This document shows positions 16,106 to 28,314 of a stretch of 64,000 nt of DNA, piece after piece. Where the stretch lies: NCBI RefSeq assembly GCF_014646515.1, contig NZ_BMNK01000006.1:1-64000 (forward strand), read 5' to 3'. The notes beneath the pieces were generated by a model. It saw nothing but the letters and a program-made list of their open reading frames with translations, did no database searches and was not told where the DNA came from. Source of the DNA: Nonomuraea glycinis (GTDB lineage: Bacteria > Actinomycetota > Actinomycetes > Streptosporangiales > Streptosporangiaceae). How positions within the stretch are numbered: position 1 is the stretch's first letter; every line of letters begins with the position of its first letter. A program made the translations under genes and the position numbers.

Positions 16106-17194
16106 CAAACGCGGTGCTCGTCCTGGAAGACGGACGTGTCTTCCACGGAACCCCGTACGGAGCCGAAGGCGAGACCTTCGGCGAGATGGTCTTCAACACC
16201 GGCATGACCGGCTACCAGGAGACCCTCACCGACCCCTCCTACCATCGCCAGATCGTCGCGATGACCGCCCCGCACATCGGCAACACCGGCGTGAACGACG
16301 AGGACCCCGAGTCCGGCCGCGTCTGGGTCGCCGGATACGTGGTCCGCGAGCCGTCCCGGGTGGTGTCGAACTGGCGGGCGAACCGCTCGCTCGACGACTA
16401 CCTCAAGGAGCAGGGCGTCGTCGGCATCGCCATCCCCGGCACCCGCGCCCTCACCCGGCACCTGCGCGAGCGCGGCGCCATGCGGGCCGGCATCTTCACC
16501 GCCCCGGCCGCGCCGGTGGCGGAGCTCGTCGAGCGCGTACGACAGGCTCCCGGCATGGCGGGCGCCGACCTGGCCGCCGAGGTGGCCACCGCCGAGCCCT
16601 ACGTCGTCCCCGCGATCGGCGACAGGCGCTACACCGTCGCCGCCGTCGACCTCGGGATCAAGGGCATGACGCCGCACCGGATGGCCGAACGCGGCTGCGA
16701 GGTGCACGTGCTGCCCGCCACCGCCACGTTCGAGCAGATCATGGCGGTGCGCCCGGACGGCGTGTTCTTCTCCAACGGCCCCGGCGACCCGGCGACCGCG
16801 GACGTCTCCGCGCTGCGCGCCGTGCTGGCGGCCAGGGTGCCGTTCTTCGGCATCTGCTTCGGCAACCAGCTCTTCGGCCGCGCGCTCGGCCTGTCCACCT
16901 ACAAGCTGCGCTACGGCCACCGCGGCGTCAACCAGCCGGTCCAGGACGTGCGCACCGGCAAGGTGGAGATCTCCGCGCACAACCACGGCTTCGCCGTCGA
17001 GGCGCCGCTCGACGGGCCGTTCGACACCCCCTTCGGGCAGGCCGAGGTCAGCCACGTCAACCTCAACGACCGGTGCGTCGAAGGGCTGCGCCTGCTCGAC
17101 GGGCGCGCCTTCAGCGTTCAGTACCATCCCGAGGCGGCCGCGGGCCCGCACGACGCCGCCTACCTGTTCGACGAGTTCTGTGAGGTCATGACCC

Positions 17195-17208
<14 letters not shown>
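16102..17208 (+). CDS. carA: Carbamoyl-phosphate synthase small (glutaminase) chain
   Basis: A 368-residue protein with the N-terminal CPSase small-chain domain (LVLEDGRVFHG onwards) and a C-terminal class I glutamine amidotransferase. The nucleophile Cys lies in FFGICFGNQL (about residue 253), and the His/Glu pair is in VQYHPEAAAGP near residue 342. It releases ammonia from glutamine for CarB. It overlaps pyrC by 4 bp and carB by 14 bp. In several actinomycetes a small membrane-protein gene separates pyrC and carA; here they overlap directly. Confidence 0.97.
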
Positions 17209-20482
<3,274 letters not shown>

Positions 20483-20504
20483 CTCCCCCAGGAGGTGAAG
20501 CAGA

Positions 20505-21371
20505 CTGGCCGGCACTCCGGTGCAGGTGACGGGCACGGTGCTGACGACGCGCCGGGTCGACGCGTACCATGCGCTGACCGTGGTGGCGCCCGGCATCACC
20601 GAGCGCTACCGTCCCGGCCACTTCGTCTCCGTCGCGGTCGGGGGCGCGCGGACGTCCATGGTGACCAGGCGCGCCCTGTCGATCCACGACGTCAAGTCGG
20701 ACTACGGCGGCACGGTGGAGCTCGTCTTCACCGTGCGCGGCTCCGGCACCGCCTGGCTCGCCGAGCGTCGTGCCCGCGACACGCTCGACCTGGTCGGGCC
20801 GCTCGGCCGGCCGTTCCCGCTGCCGCGCGACCCGGTCCACTGCGTGCTCGTCGGCTCCGAGTACGGCTCCGCGGTGCTGTTCCCGCTGGCCGACGCGCTG
20901 CTGGAGCGCGGCTGCCGGGTTGACTTCGTGCTCGGCGGGGCCAGCGCCGACCGGGTGTTCGGCGCGATGCGGGCCCGCCGCATGGCCGAGACCACCACGC
21001 TCACCACCGAGGACGGCTCGCTCGGCGTCCGGGGGAAGGTCACCGACGCGCTGCCGTCGGTGATCGCCGACACCCGCGCCGACGCCGTCTACGCCTGCGG
21101 CCCGATGGAGGCGCTGCGCTCGGTCACGGCGGTGGCGATGGAGTTCGACATCCCGGTGCAGGTGGCGGTGGAGGAGTCGATGGCCTGCGGCATCGGGGTC
21201 TGCATGACCTGTGTGCTGCCGATCATCGGGGACGACGGCGCGACCCGGATGGTCAGGGCGTGCGCCGAGGGGCCGGTGTTCCGGGGGGAGCGCGTGCGCT
21301 TCGAGGACGTGGGAACGATCCCGTTCGACGCCCTCGGCGCGCCGGGAGGCGGTGCCCGCCATGCCAGTTGA
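20505..21371 (+). CDS. pyrK: Dihydroorotate dehydrogenase electron-transfer subunit (PyrK-type)
   Basis: A ferredoxin-reductase-fold flavoprotein with an FAD-binding beta barrel (residues about 1-105, RPGHFVSVAVGG), a nucleotide-binding domain and a C-terminal 2Fe-2S cluster site, CGIGVCMTC followed by a later Cys. It would pass electrons from dihydroorotate dehydrogenase to NAD. The start is unusual. The strong GGAGGTGAAG (20491-20500) is correctly spaced for an in-frame CTG at 20505, whereas the first GTG (20520) is 24 bp away. I therefore prefer CTG (288 residues), with GTG 20520 (283 residues) as alternative. It is followed 15 bp later by pyrD. Confidence 0.9.
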   Translation: MAGTPVQVTGTVLTTRRVDAYHALTVVAPGITERYRPGHFVSVAVGGARTSMVTRRALSIHDVKSDYGGTVELVFTVRGSGTAWLAERRARDTLDLVGPLGRPFPLPRDPVHCVLVGSEYGSAVLFPLADALLERGCRVDFVLGGASADRVFGAMRARRMAETTTLTTEDGSLGVRGKVTDALPSVIADTRADAVYACGPMEALRSVTAVAMEFDIPVQVAVEESMACGIGVCMTCVLPIIGDDGATRMVRACAEGPVFRGERVRFEDVGTIPFDALGAPGGGARHAS

Positions 21372-21386
21372 GCGGTGGTGAGGGCC

Positions 21387-22364
21387 ATGTCGGTTGATAT
21401 GCGTACATTCCTGGCGCATGTGGAGCTGGCCAACCCCGTCACCACGGCCGCCGGATGCGCCGCCTCGGGGCGTGAGCTGGCCCAGTTCTTCGACCTGCAC
21501 CGGCTGGGCGCGCTGACCACCCGGTCCATCACCATGGCGCCGCGCGCCGGACGGCCCACGCCCCGCATGGCCGAGACGCCCTCCGGCCTGCTCAACGCCG
21601 TCGGCCTGCAAGGGCCCGGCATCGACGCCTTCCTGGAACGCGAGCTGCCCTGGCTCGCCCAGCGGGGCATCAAGACCATCGTGTCCATCGGCGGCGGCAC
21701 CGTCGCCGAATACTCGGAGCTGGCCCGCCGGCTCGCCGACGCGCCCGGCGTCACCGCCCTTGAGGTGAACCTGTCCTGCCCCAACATGGAGGACCGGGGC
21801 CGGGTCTTCGCCCGCGAGGGCAGCACCGGCGCCGAGGTGATCGCCTCCGTACGCTCCATCATGCGCTACGACGTGCCCGTCGTCGCCAAGCTCGCCCCCG
21901 ACGTGGCCGACATCGTCTCCGTCGCCCGAGCCTGCGTCGACGCCGGGGCCGACGCGCTGTCCATGATCAACAATCCGCTGGGCATGGCCATCGACACCGA
22001 GGCCCTGCGGCCCTCACTCGCCGCCGTGACCGGCGGGCTGTCCGGGCCCGCCATCCTGCCGCTCGCCGTCCGCTGCGTGTGGCAGGTGCACGCCGCGCTG
22101 CCCGGCGTGCCGCTCATCGGCATCGGCGGCGTGATGAGCGGCAGGGACGCCTTCCAGCTCATCCTGGCGGGCGCCTGCGCCGTCGGCGTCGGCACCGCGC
22201 TGTTCCACGACCCGTACGCGTGCCTGCGCATCGAGCGAGAGCTCGAAGACCTGCTGCAGGCCCGCGGCTTCCACCGCCTCGCCGACGCCGTCGGCCTGGC
22301 CCACCGCCCGCCGGGCAGCGCCCCTCGGCACCTGCTCGTCGACACCGAGGAGAGCACCCCGTGA
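21387..22364 (+). CDS. pyrD: Dihydroorotate dehydrogenase catalytic subunit (class 1B-type)
   Basis: A 325-residue FMN TIM-barrel enzyme oxidising dihydroorotate to orotate. Seen: LEVNLSCPNM with the class 1 catalytic Cys (about residue 133), and the FMN phosphate loops IGIGGVMSG and GTALFHDP. The presence of a PyrK-type partner immediately upstream marks it as the heteromeric, NAD-linked 1B class. The ATG at 21387 has GGTGAGGG upstream; an in-frame GTG at 21375 is an alternative. It overlaps pyrF by 4 bp. Confidence 0.95.
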   Translation: MSVDMRTFLAHVELANPVTTAAGCAASGRELAQFFDLHRLGALTTRSITMAPRAGRPTPRMAETPSGLLNAVGLQGPGIDAFLERELPWLAQRGIKTIVSIGGGTVAEYSELARRLADAPGVTALEVNLSCPNMEDRGRVFAREGSTGAEVIASVRSIMRYDVPVVAKLAPDVADIVSVARACVDAGADALSMINNPLGMAIDTEALRPSLAAVTGGLSGPAILPLAVRCVWQVHAALPGVPLIGIGGVMSGRDAFQLILAGACAVGVGTALFHDPYACLRIERELEDLLQARGFHRLADAVGLAHRPPGSAPRHLLVDTEESTP

Positions 22365-23056
22365 CGCCCGCACCCATCGCCGTCGCCCTCGACGCCCCCG
22401 ACCTGGAGACCGCCGCCAGGTGGGCCGGGCTGGTGACACCGCACGTCAGCACGGTGAAGGTGGGCCTGGAGCTCTACCTGCGCTACGGGCCGGACGTGAT
22501 CGCCTCCGTCCGCGGCGCCAGCGGCGTCCAGGTCTTCCTCGACCTCAAGCTGCACGACATCCCCAACACCGTCTCCGGCGCCGCCAAGGCCGTCGCACGC
22601 CTGCGGCCCGCCATCCTCACCGTGCACGCCGCCGGCGGCCCGGCGATGATCAGGGCGGCCGTGGAGGCCGCGCCGCACACCCAGATCGCCGCCGTCACCG
22701 TGCTGACGTCCCTGGCCGAGGAGGACCTCGGGCGCATCGGCCTGGCCGGGCCCGCCGGCGAGGCGGTCCGCCGCCTGGCCGCCATGTCCGTCGAGGCCGG
22801 CGCCACCGCCCTGGTCTGCTCCCCGCACGAGGTGTCCGCCGTACGGGCCGAGGTGGGGACGGGCATCACGCTCATCACCCCGGGCGTACGGCCCATCGGC
22901 GCCGACAGCCAGGATCAGGCGCGGGTGGCCACCCCGGAGCAGGCGCTGGCCGACGGGGCCGACCTGCTGGTGATCGGACGGCCCATCACGGGCTCTCCGG
23001 ACCCGGGCGCGGCCGCGGCGGCCATCGCGGCCTCACTACGCCGCAACCAGCCCTGA
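22361..23056 (+). CDS. pyrF: Orotidine 5'-phosphate decarboxylase
   Basis: A 231-residue TIM-barrel enzyme making UMP, last gene of the operon. The catalytic DLKLHDIPNTV motif (about residues 62-72, Asp-Lys-Asp tetrad) and the phosphate-binding end LLVIGRPITGSPDP are intact. It is the short bacterial form, not the long mycobacterial-type PyrF. The GTG at 22361 overlaps the pyrD stop. Confidence 0.96.
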   Translation: MTPAPIAVALDAPDLETAARWAGLVTPHVSTVKVGLELYLRYGPDVIASVRGASGVQVFLDLKLHDIPNTVSGAAKAVARLRPAILTVHAAGGPAMIRAAVEAAPHTQIAAVTVLTSLAEEDLGRIGLAGPAGEAVRRLAAMSVEAGATALVCSPHEVSAVRAEVGTGITLITPGVRPIGADSQDQARVATPEQALADGADLLVIGRPITGSPDPGAAAAAIAASLRRNQP

Positions 23057-23129
23057 CAGCTCCTGGGCCGCTCGGCGGTGGTTCTCGGCCGCGCGGGTGA
23101 TGTGTCGTACGGGCCATCGAGGTCTTGAC

Positions 23130-23157
23130 CCGTGAGGTCGCAAACGTGATCTCACGG
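23130..23157 (+). terminator. Possible pyr operon terminator
   Basis: CCGTGAG (23130-23136) pairs with CTCACGG (23151-23157) around 14 nt, 74 bp past the pyrF stop. The stem is short. Confidence 0.4.
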
Positions 23158-23158
23158 C

Positions 23159-23236
23159 GGTGGTTCGGTTTCTACGGCGCTTCGGTTTTTACGGTGGTTC
23201 GGTTTCTACGGCGCTTCGGTTTTTACGGTGGTTCGC
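23159..23236. repeat. 34-bp tandem repeat, two full copies plus part
   Basis: The unit beginning GGTGGTTCGGTTTCTACGG occupies 23159-23192 and 23193-23226 without mismatch, and a third copy begins at 23227 but diverges after about 9 bases. Within the unit a half-repeat (CGGTTT-CTAC versus CGGTTTTTAC) is visible. Confidence 0.9.
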
Positions 23237-23668
23237 GGACGTGCGGCGGTTCGTGGGGCCGGCGCCGTCGTGCCGTCAGGGTGTTCGCCTGAGAAGTCTT
23301 GGGTCGGGTGGGGTTCGTCGGCGGGTGCTTGCGGGGGTGCTGGGTCCGTACGCGGGCAGGTGCCTCCGGAGGGGGCGGATCCGTTCGCGAAGGGGTGGTG
23401 CTGGGGCGTGCTCGATTCGCCCATTTGGGGGTTTATCGGGACGTGTCGAACCCGGCCGCAGTGGCGGCGTGACGGGTTACGGACACAGGTCAGCCCTGCT
23501 TTCGGACATGCGGCGCGTGCCCTCACATGATCATCGTAGCGCCCTCCGGCGGTGCGCCGCGCACACCCGAGAAGCGGGAAGTGAGGGCGATTTGATCAGC
23601 TGAAAGTGATTTTACAGTCACGGAGAGCGATGAAGTGGACTTTGTGGTGAGAGAAACTGCTCTTGACG

Positions 23669-23697
23669 TTGCTTAGGTGCCGATGACCAGCTAGTTT
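23669..23697 (+). promoter_or_regulatory. Candidate mIHF promoter
   Basis: TTGCTT (23669-23674) and TAGTTT (23692-23697) are spaced by 17 bp, about 45 bp before the mIHF start. Confidence 0.45.
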
Positions 23698-23742
23698 CCC
23701 TTCCCGTCCGAGTACATCGACAGAAATTCGAGGTGACCCGGC

Positions 23743-24066
23743 GTGGCTCTTCCTCCTTTGACCCCTGAGCAGCGCGCCGCAGCCCTGGAGAAGGCTGCCA
23801 AGGCCCGTAAAGAGCGTGCCGAGGTCAAGAACCGGCTCAAGCATGGCGCGGTTTCTCTGGCTGAGGTGCTCAAGGATGGGCAGACCGACGACGTCATCGG
23901 CAAGATGAAGGTGTCGGCTCTGTTGGAATCGCTCCCTGGCGTGGGCAAGGTTCGCGCCAAGCAACTCATGGAGCGTCTTGCCATCGCCGAGTCCCGCCGC
24001 GTGCGGGGTCTCGGCACGAACCAGAGGGCCTCCCTCGAGCGTGAGTTCGGTGGCAACGAGAGCTAA
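23743..24066 (+). CDS. mihF: Actinobacterial integration host factor (mIHF/sIHF)
   Basis: A 107-residue nucleoid-associated protein. It matches the actinobacteria-specific IHF family, unrelated to the proteobacterial one. The helix-two-turn-helix region LLESLPGVGKVRAKQLMERL (about residues 61-80) binds DNA, with a basic N-terminal helix and the conserved RRVRGLG. The GTG at 23743 has a GAGGTGA site. Known roles in relatives are DNA topology, phage integration and development. It keeps the actinomycete order pyrF-mIHF-gmk-rpoZ. Confidence 0.95.
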   Translation: MALPPLTPEQRAAALEKAAKARKERAEVKNRLKHGAVSLAEVLKDGQTDDVIGKMKVSALLESLPGVGKVRAKQLMERLAIAESRRVRGLGTNQRASLEREFGGNES

Positions 24067-24109
24067 TCTCGGTTCCACAGGAAAACGCGGGTTCAACGGG
24101 GGGTAGGAA

Positions 24110-24778
24110 GTGACCGACAGGTCCCGGTCCGGCAGTGTCAGGGCCCATGAGGCAGTCGGAGTGGGCATGCGAGTCGGCGGCTTCCTCCCCTCGAGTGACA
24201 GGCGGCTGACGGTCCTCTCAGGGCCGTCAGGCGTCGGCAAGTCCACGGTCGTCGCCGAGCTCCGGCGGGCACACCCCGCGGTGTGGCTGTCGGTCTCGGT
24301 GACCACCAGAAGGCCCCGGCCCGGTGAGGTGCACGGGGTGCACTACTTCTTCGTCGACGGCGAGGGGTTCGACCGGCTCGTGGAGCGGGGCGAGCTGCTC
24401 GAGTGGGCCGAGTTCGCGGGCAACCGCTACGGCACACCCCGGCAGGCCGTGCTCGACAAGCTCGCGGCCGGCGTGCCGACCCTGCTGGAGATCGATCTCG
24501 AGGGCGCCAGGCAGGTCCGGCGCAGCATGCCGGAGGCGCTGCTGGTGTTCCTGGCTCCGCCCAGCTGGGAAGAGCTGGAGAAACGGCTGCGCGGCCGGGG
24601 GACCGAGCCGGAGGACGTCATCGCCAGGCGGCTGGCGGCCGGGCGGGTCGAGATGGCGGCCGAGCATGAGTTCGACCTCACGCTGGTGAACACGGATGTC
24701 AAAGACGTGTGCCGCCGGCTGATAGCCTTGATGACTGACCCTCAGGGGGTCACGACATCCACCAACCGAGAGGTCTGA
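24110..24778 (+). CDS. gmk: Guanylate kinase
   Basis: A 222-residue kinase phosphorylating GMP to GDP. The P-loop SGPSGVGKST (about residues 37-46), the GMP-binding SVSVTTRRPRPGEV and VHYFFV, and the lid region are present. It has a longer N-terminus than most (about 30 residues before the core). The GTG at 24110 follows GTAGGAA; an internal ATG at residue 20 would give the usual length. It is followed 5 bp later by rpoZ. Confidence 0.96.
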   Translation: MTDRSRSGSVRAHEAVGVGMRVGGFLPSSDRRLTVLSGPSGVGKSTVVAELRRAHPAVWLSVSVTTRRPRPGEVHGVHYFFVDGEGFDRLVERGELLEWAEFAGNRYGTPRQAVLDKLAAGVPTLLEIDLEGARQVRRSMPEALLVFLAPPSWEELEKRLRGRGTEPEDVIARRLAAGRVEMAAEHEFDLTLVNTDVKDVCRRLIALMTDPQGVTTSTNREV

Positions 24779-24783
24779 CAATC

Positions 24784-25053
24784 GTGGCAGGAATCGCCCC
24801 GGCCGCTGAGGGGATCACCAACCCGCCGATCGACGCGCTGCTCGACATCGTCGACAGCAAATACTCCTTGGTGATCATGGGTGCCAAGCGGGCCCGCCAG
24901 ATCAACGCCTACTACTCCCAGCTCGGCGAGGGCCTGCTGGAATATGTCGGGCCGCTGGTCGAGACGCACGCCCAGGAGAAGCCCCTGTCCATCGCGCTGC
25001 GCGAGGTCGCCGAGGGCCTGCTCAACGCCGAGCCCATCGAAGGCGCGGTCTGA
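24784..25053 (+). CDS. rpoZ: RNA polymerase omega subunit
   Basis: An 89-residue omega subunit that helps assemble RNA polymerase around the beta-prime chain. Seen: NPPIDALLDIVDSKYSLV and the conserved GAKRARQIN helix (about residues 33-41). It lies between gmk and coaBC in the usual order. Start GTG at 24784. Confidence 0.96.
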   Translation: MAGIAPAAEGITNPPIDALLDIVDSKYSLVIMGAKRARQINAYYSQLGEGLLEYVGPLVETHAQEKPLSIALREVAEGLLNAEPIEGAV

Positions 25054-25061
25054 CCTCGTCG

Positions 25062-26261
25062 ATGAAGGTCGTCCTGGGTGTCAGCGGCGGTATCGCCGCC
25101 TACAAGGCGTGTGAGCTGCTGCGCCTGTTCACCGAGTCGGGCCACCAGGTGCGGGTCGTGCCGACCCGTGAGGCCCTGCGTTTCGTGGGCGAGCCCACCT
25201 GGGCCGCCCTGTCGGGCAACCCGGTGGCGACCGATGTGTGGGACGACGTGCACGAGGTCCCGCACGTGCGGATCGGCCAGACGGCCGACCTCGTCGTGGT
25301 GGCTCCGGCCACGGCCGACCTGCTGGCCAAGGCGGCCCACGGGCTCGCCGGAGACCTGCTCACCAACACGCTGCTGACCGCGCGCTGCCCGGTGGTGTTC
25401 GCGCCCGCGATGCACACCGAGATGTGGCAGCACCCCGCCACCCGCGCCAATGTCGCGACGCTGCGCGAGCGCGGCTCCCTGGTGATCGACCCGGCCGTCG
25501 GCCGGCTCACCGGGGCCGACACGGGACCGGGGCGGCTGCCCGACCCCACCGAGATCTTCCGCATCTGCCTGCGCGTGCTGCGCGGCCGGTCCCTCGACCT
25601 GGCCGGCCAGAAGGTCGTCGTCTCCGCCGGCGGCACCCGCGAGGCCCTCGACCCGGTCCGCTTCATCGGCAACCGCTCCTCCGGCCTGCAGGGCTACGCG
25701 CTGGCCCGCACGGCCGCCGCCCGCGGCGCCGAGGTGACGCTGATCGCCGCCAACGTCGCACTGCCCGATCCCGCGGGCGCCACCGTGGTCCGCGTCGAAT
25801 CCACGGCCGAGCTGCGGGAGGCGGTGCTCGCCGCCTCCGGCCACGCCGACGTGGTGGTCATGGCCGCCGCCGTGGCCGACTTCCGGCCCGCCGCCCGGCA
25901 CGACGCGAAGATCAAGAAGACGGACGGCGAGCCCGAGCCCATCCACCTGACGAAGAACCCCGACATCCTGGCGGAGCTGGGGGAGCGGCGCAGGGCCGCC
26001 GTGCCGGGCACGTCCCCGAAGGTGATCGTCGGATTCGCGGCCGAGACCCACGACGTGCTCGCCAACGGCCAAGCCAAGCTCGCCCGCAAGGGATGCGACC
26101 TGCTCGTGGTCAACGAGGTCGGCGAGCACCTCGCCTTCGGCACCCCGGACAACGCCGCCACCGTGCTCGTCGCGGGCGGCGAGCCGATCGAGGTGCCCCG
26201 GGGGCCCAAGGAGGACGTGGCCGACGCCGTCTGGGACGCGGTCGCCGCCCGCCTGAGCTGA
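25062..26261 (+). CDS. coaBC: Phosphopantothenoylcysteine synthetase/decarboxylase
   Basis: A 399-residue bifunctional coenzyme A enzyme. The N-terminal CoaC flavoprotein decarboxylase (residues about 1-185) shows GVSGGIAAYK, the active-site His region VPHVRIGQ and the substrate motif PAMHTEMW. The C-terminal CoaB synthetase begins near 190 (VVVSAGGTREALDPVRFIGN) and has the lysine-rich loop KIKKTDGE. It catalyses two successive steps from phosphopantothenate to phosphopantetheine. The ATG at 25062 is 8 bp after rpoZ. Confidence 0.97.
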   Translation: MKVVLGVSGGIAAYKACELLRLFTESGHQVRVVPTREALRFVGEPTWAALSGNPVATDVWDDVHEVPHVRIGQTADLVVVAPATADLLAKAAHGLAGDLLTNTLLTARCPVVFAPAMHTEMWQHPATRANVATLRERGSLVIDPAVGRLTGADTGPGRLPDPTEIFRICLRVLRGRSLDLAGQKVVVSAGGTREALDPVRFIGNRSSGLQGYALARTAAARGAEVTLIAANVALPDPAGATVVRVESTAELREAVLAASGHADVVVMAAAVADFRPAARHDAKIKKTDGEPEPIHLTKNPDILAELGERRRAAVPGTSPKVIVGFAAETHDVLANGQAKLARKGCDLLVVNEVGEHLAFGTPDNAATVLVAGGEPIEVPRGPKEDVADAVWDAVAARLS

Positions 26262-26402
26262 GGCGCCCGCCCGGCCGTACACCGCGATGTATGCCCGGAT
26301 TGTTGGTGGGTGTACAGGAGCGTAACCAGGGAGTCGGATTACCGGATCAGCTGTTGCGGCATATCCCTACGCCTACGGATACTTGGGGCAAAGGGGTGCG
26401 GG

Positions 26403-26771
26403 ATGCCAGTGAGCGCTGCTGTCCGGGACCGGTGCAGGACGGTGCTCGGCCATCAGGGAGCGATCCGCTATGTCTTCCCCGTGCTGTCCATCGGGCCGCC
26501 GGGGGCCGCCAACTTCCTGATCGTGGTCACGGACACGGCCGTCTCGGTGCTCGCCACCAGAATGCTCAGGAGCGACCGGCCGGTGTCGGTGCACGCGAGC
26601 TTCCCGCGGCAGACCAGGCTCGGGCCCATCATGCAGGCCCCCGGGCCGGTCATCGAGCTGGGGAGCATGGTGTTCGAGTTCGACGACGAGTACGCCGCCG
26701 TGGTGGCCGCCGCCGACGCGGAGGTGTTCGCGCCGGAGACGCTGCCTCTCGATCCGCTGCCTCACCTGTGA
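26403..26771 (+). CDS. Small protein of unknown function
   Basis: A 122-residue protein I do not recognise. It opens with MPVSAAVRDRCRTVLGHQG, has a hydrophobic strand-like LIVVTDTAVSVLAT centre and an acidic tail (EFDDEYAAVVAAADAEVF). There is no signal peptide or obvious metal site. Coding bias is strong from the ATG at 26403, which follows a GGGG-rich stretch; a longer reading from 26310 lacks coding character. It lies between coaBC (141 bp upstream) and metK (131 bp downstream), a position not occupied in Streptomyces as far as I recall. Confidence 0.65.
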   Translation: MPVSAAVRDRCRTVLGHQGAIRYVFPVLSIGPPGAANFLIVVTDTAVSVLATRMLRSDRPVSVHASFPRQTRLGPIMQAPGPVIELGSMVFEFDDEYAAVVAAADAEVFAPETLPLDPLPHL

Positions 26772-26902
26772 CGCGTGTCGAATCGCGGCCGGTTTCGCGC
26801 CGTGGCACCTGGTAGGGCTAGACTTCGGCGAGGCTCTGGCGTGCCTTCTGTTCGCCGTGAGCCCTAAATCCGTCAGCAGCCGCTGCATGAGGAGCCACTG
26901 AG

Positions 26903-28090
26903 TTGTCACGTCGCCTGTTCACCTCCGAGTCGGTCACAGAGGGCCACCCGGACAAGATCGCCGACCAGATCAGTGACGCGATTCTCGACGCCATGCTCAA
27001 GGACGACCCCACGAGCCGGGTCGCCGTCGAGACGATGATCACTACCGGCCAGGTCCATGTCGCAGGCGAGGTCACGACCGAGACCTACGTCGACCTCCCC
27101 GGCGTTATCCGGGAGAAGATCCTGGAGATCGGTTACGACGCCTCCCACAAGGGCTTCGACGGCGCCTCGTGCGGCGTGTCGGTGTCCATCGGGGCGCAGT
27201 CGCCCGACATCGCCCAGGGCGTCGACGACGCTTACGAGCACCGGGTCGGCGGCGACGTCGACGAGCTCGACCGCCAGGGCGCCGGCGACCAGGGCCTGAT
27301 GTTCGGCTACGCGTGCCGCGAGACGCCCGAGCTGATGCCGCTGCCGATCATGCTCGCGCACCGGCTGGCCCAGCGCCTGTCCGAGGTGCGCAAGTCCGGC
27401 ACGGTCCCCTACCTGCGGCCCGACGGCAAGACCCAGGTCACCATCGAGTACGACGGTGACCGCCCGGTCCGCCTCGACACCGTGGTCGTCTCCACGCAGC
27501 ACGCGGCGGAGATCGACCTCAAGGAGATGCTGACGCCCGACATCAAGGAGCACGTGGTCGACCCCGTGCTCGCGGGCCTCGACATCGCGACCGAGGGCTA
27601 CCGCCTGCTGGTCAACCCGACCGGTCGCTTCGAGATCGGCGGCCCGATGGGCGACGCCGGCCTCACCGGCCGCAAGATCATCATTGACACCTACGGCGGC
27701 ATGGCCCGCCACGGTGGCGGCGCCTTCTCCGGCAAGGACCCGTCCAAGGTCGACCGCTCGGCGGCCTACGCCATGCGCTGGGTGGCCAAGAACGTCGTGG
27801 CGGCCGGTCTCGCCGACCGCTGCGAGGTCCAGGTCGCCTACGCCATCGGCAAGGCGCAGCCGGTCGGGCTGTTCGTCGAGTGCTTCAGCACCGAGAAGGT
27901 GACGGTGGAGAAGATCCAGGCCGCCGTCCTCCAGGTCTTCGACCTGCGCCCGGCCGCGATCATCCGCGACCTTGACCTGCTGCGGCCCATCTACTCCGAG
28001 ACGGCCGCCTACGGCCACTTCGGCCGCGAGGGCTTCTCCTGGGAGTCCACGGACCGCGCCGAGGCCCTGAGGTCCGCCGCCGGTCTGTGA
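26903..28090 (+). CDS. metK: S-adenosylmethionine synthetase
   Basis: A 395-residue enzyme making S-adenosylmethionine from methionine and ATP. Signatures present: SVTEGHPDKIADQISDAI near the N-terminus, GAGDQGLMFGYA (about residues 128-139), and the ATP-binding GGGAFSGKDPSKVDRS (about 271-286). It starts at TTG 26903 after TGAGGAGC. TAGACT near 26819 may be its -10, giving a leader of about 75 nt, too short for a standard SAM riboswitch. Confidence 0.97.
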   Translation: MSRRLFTSESVTEGHPDKIADQISDAILDAMLKDDPTSRVAVETMITTGQVHVAGEVTTETYVDLPGVIREKILEIGYDASHKGFDGASCGVSVSIGAQSPDIAQGVDDAYEHRVGGDVDELDRQGAGDQGLMFGYACRETPELMPLPIMLAHRLAQRLSEVRKSGTVPYLRPDGKTQVTIEYDGDRPVRLDTVVVSTQHAAEIDLKEMLTPDIKEHVVDPVLAGLDIATEGYRLLVNPTGRFEIGGPMGDAGLTGRKIIIDTYGGMARHGGGAFSGKDPSKVDRSAAYAMRWVAKNVVAAGLADRCEVQVAYAIGKAQPVGLFVECFSTEKVTVEKIQAAVLQVFDLRPAAIIRDLDLLRPIYSETAAYGHFGREGFSWESTDRAEALRSAAGL

Positions 28091-28101
28091 CATGAGTTGA
28101 C

Positions 28102-28136
28102 AGATGCCGCATCTCCGCCCGGGGGATGCGGCATCT
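28102..28136 (+). terminator. metK terminator hairpin
   Basis: AGATGCCGCATC (28102-28113) pairs perfectly with 28125-28136 around an 11-nt loop, 12 bp after the metK stop. Confidence 0.8.
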
Positions 28137-28314
28137 GAGTATGCGGATCTGAATATGCGGCCGGGCCAGGGCCGTCCGCACCGTCCCGTCCGGGTCTGTG
28201 GCTTCACCGGCTGGCCTGATGAGGTCGTGTCGGCGTGCGCCGGTGGGGGCGGGTGGCGGAGTTCGGGCAGGCAGGGCGGGCGTTTCCGGGTTCCGGGTCT
28301 GGTAGACGTAATGC

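Larger units (their letters stand above)
23057..23668. other. Gene-free region between pyrF and mIHF
   Basis: No convincing coding signal. It contains a hairpin, a 34-bp tandem repeat and, from about 23590, lower-GC promoter-type DNA for mIHF. Short open frames across 23160-23600 are built on the repeat and have no recognisable product. Confidence 0.6.

Noticed and set aside
23160..23603. Open frame across the 34-bp repeat
   Set aside because: Translation is repeat-derived and lacks coding bias and a ribosome-binding site.
26819..26902. SAM riboswitch upstream of metK
   Set aside because: The leader is only about 75 nt and shows no SAM-I, II or IV core.
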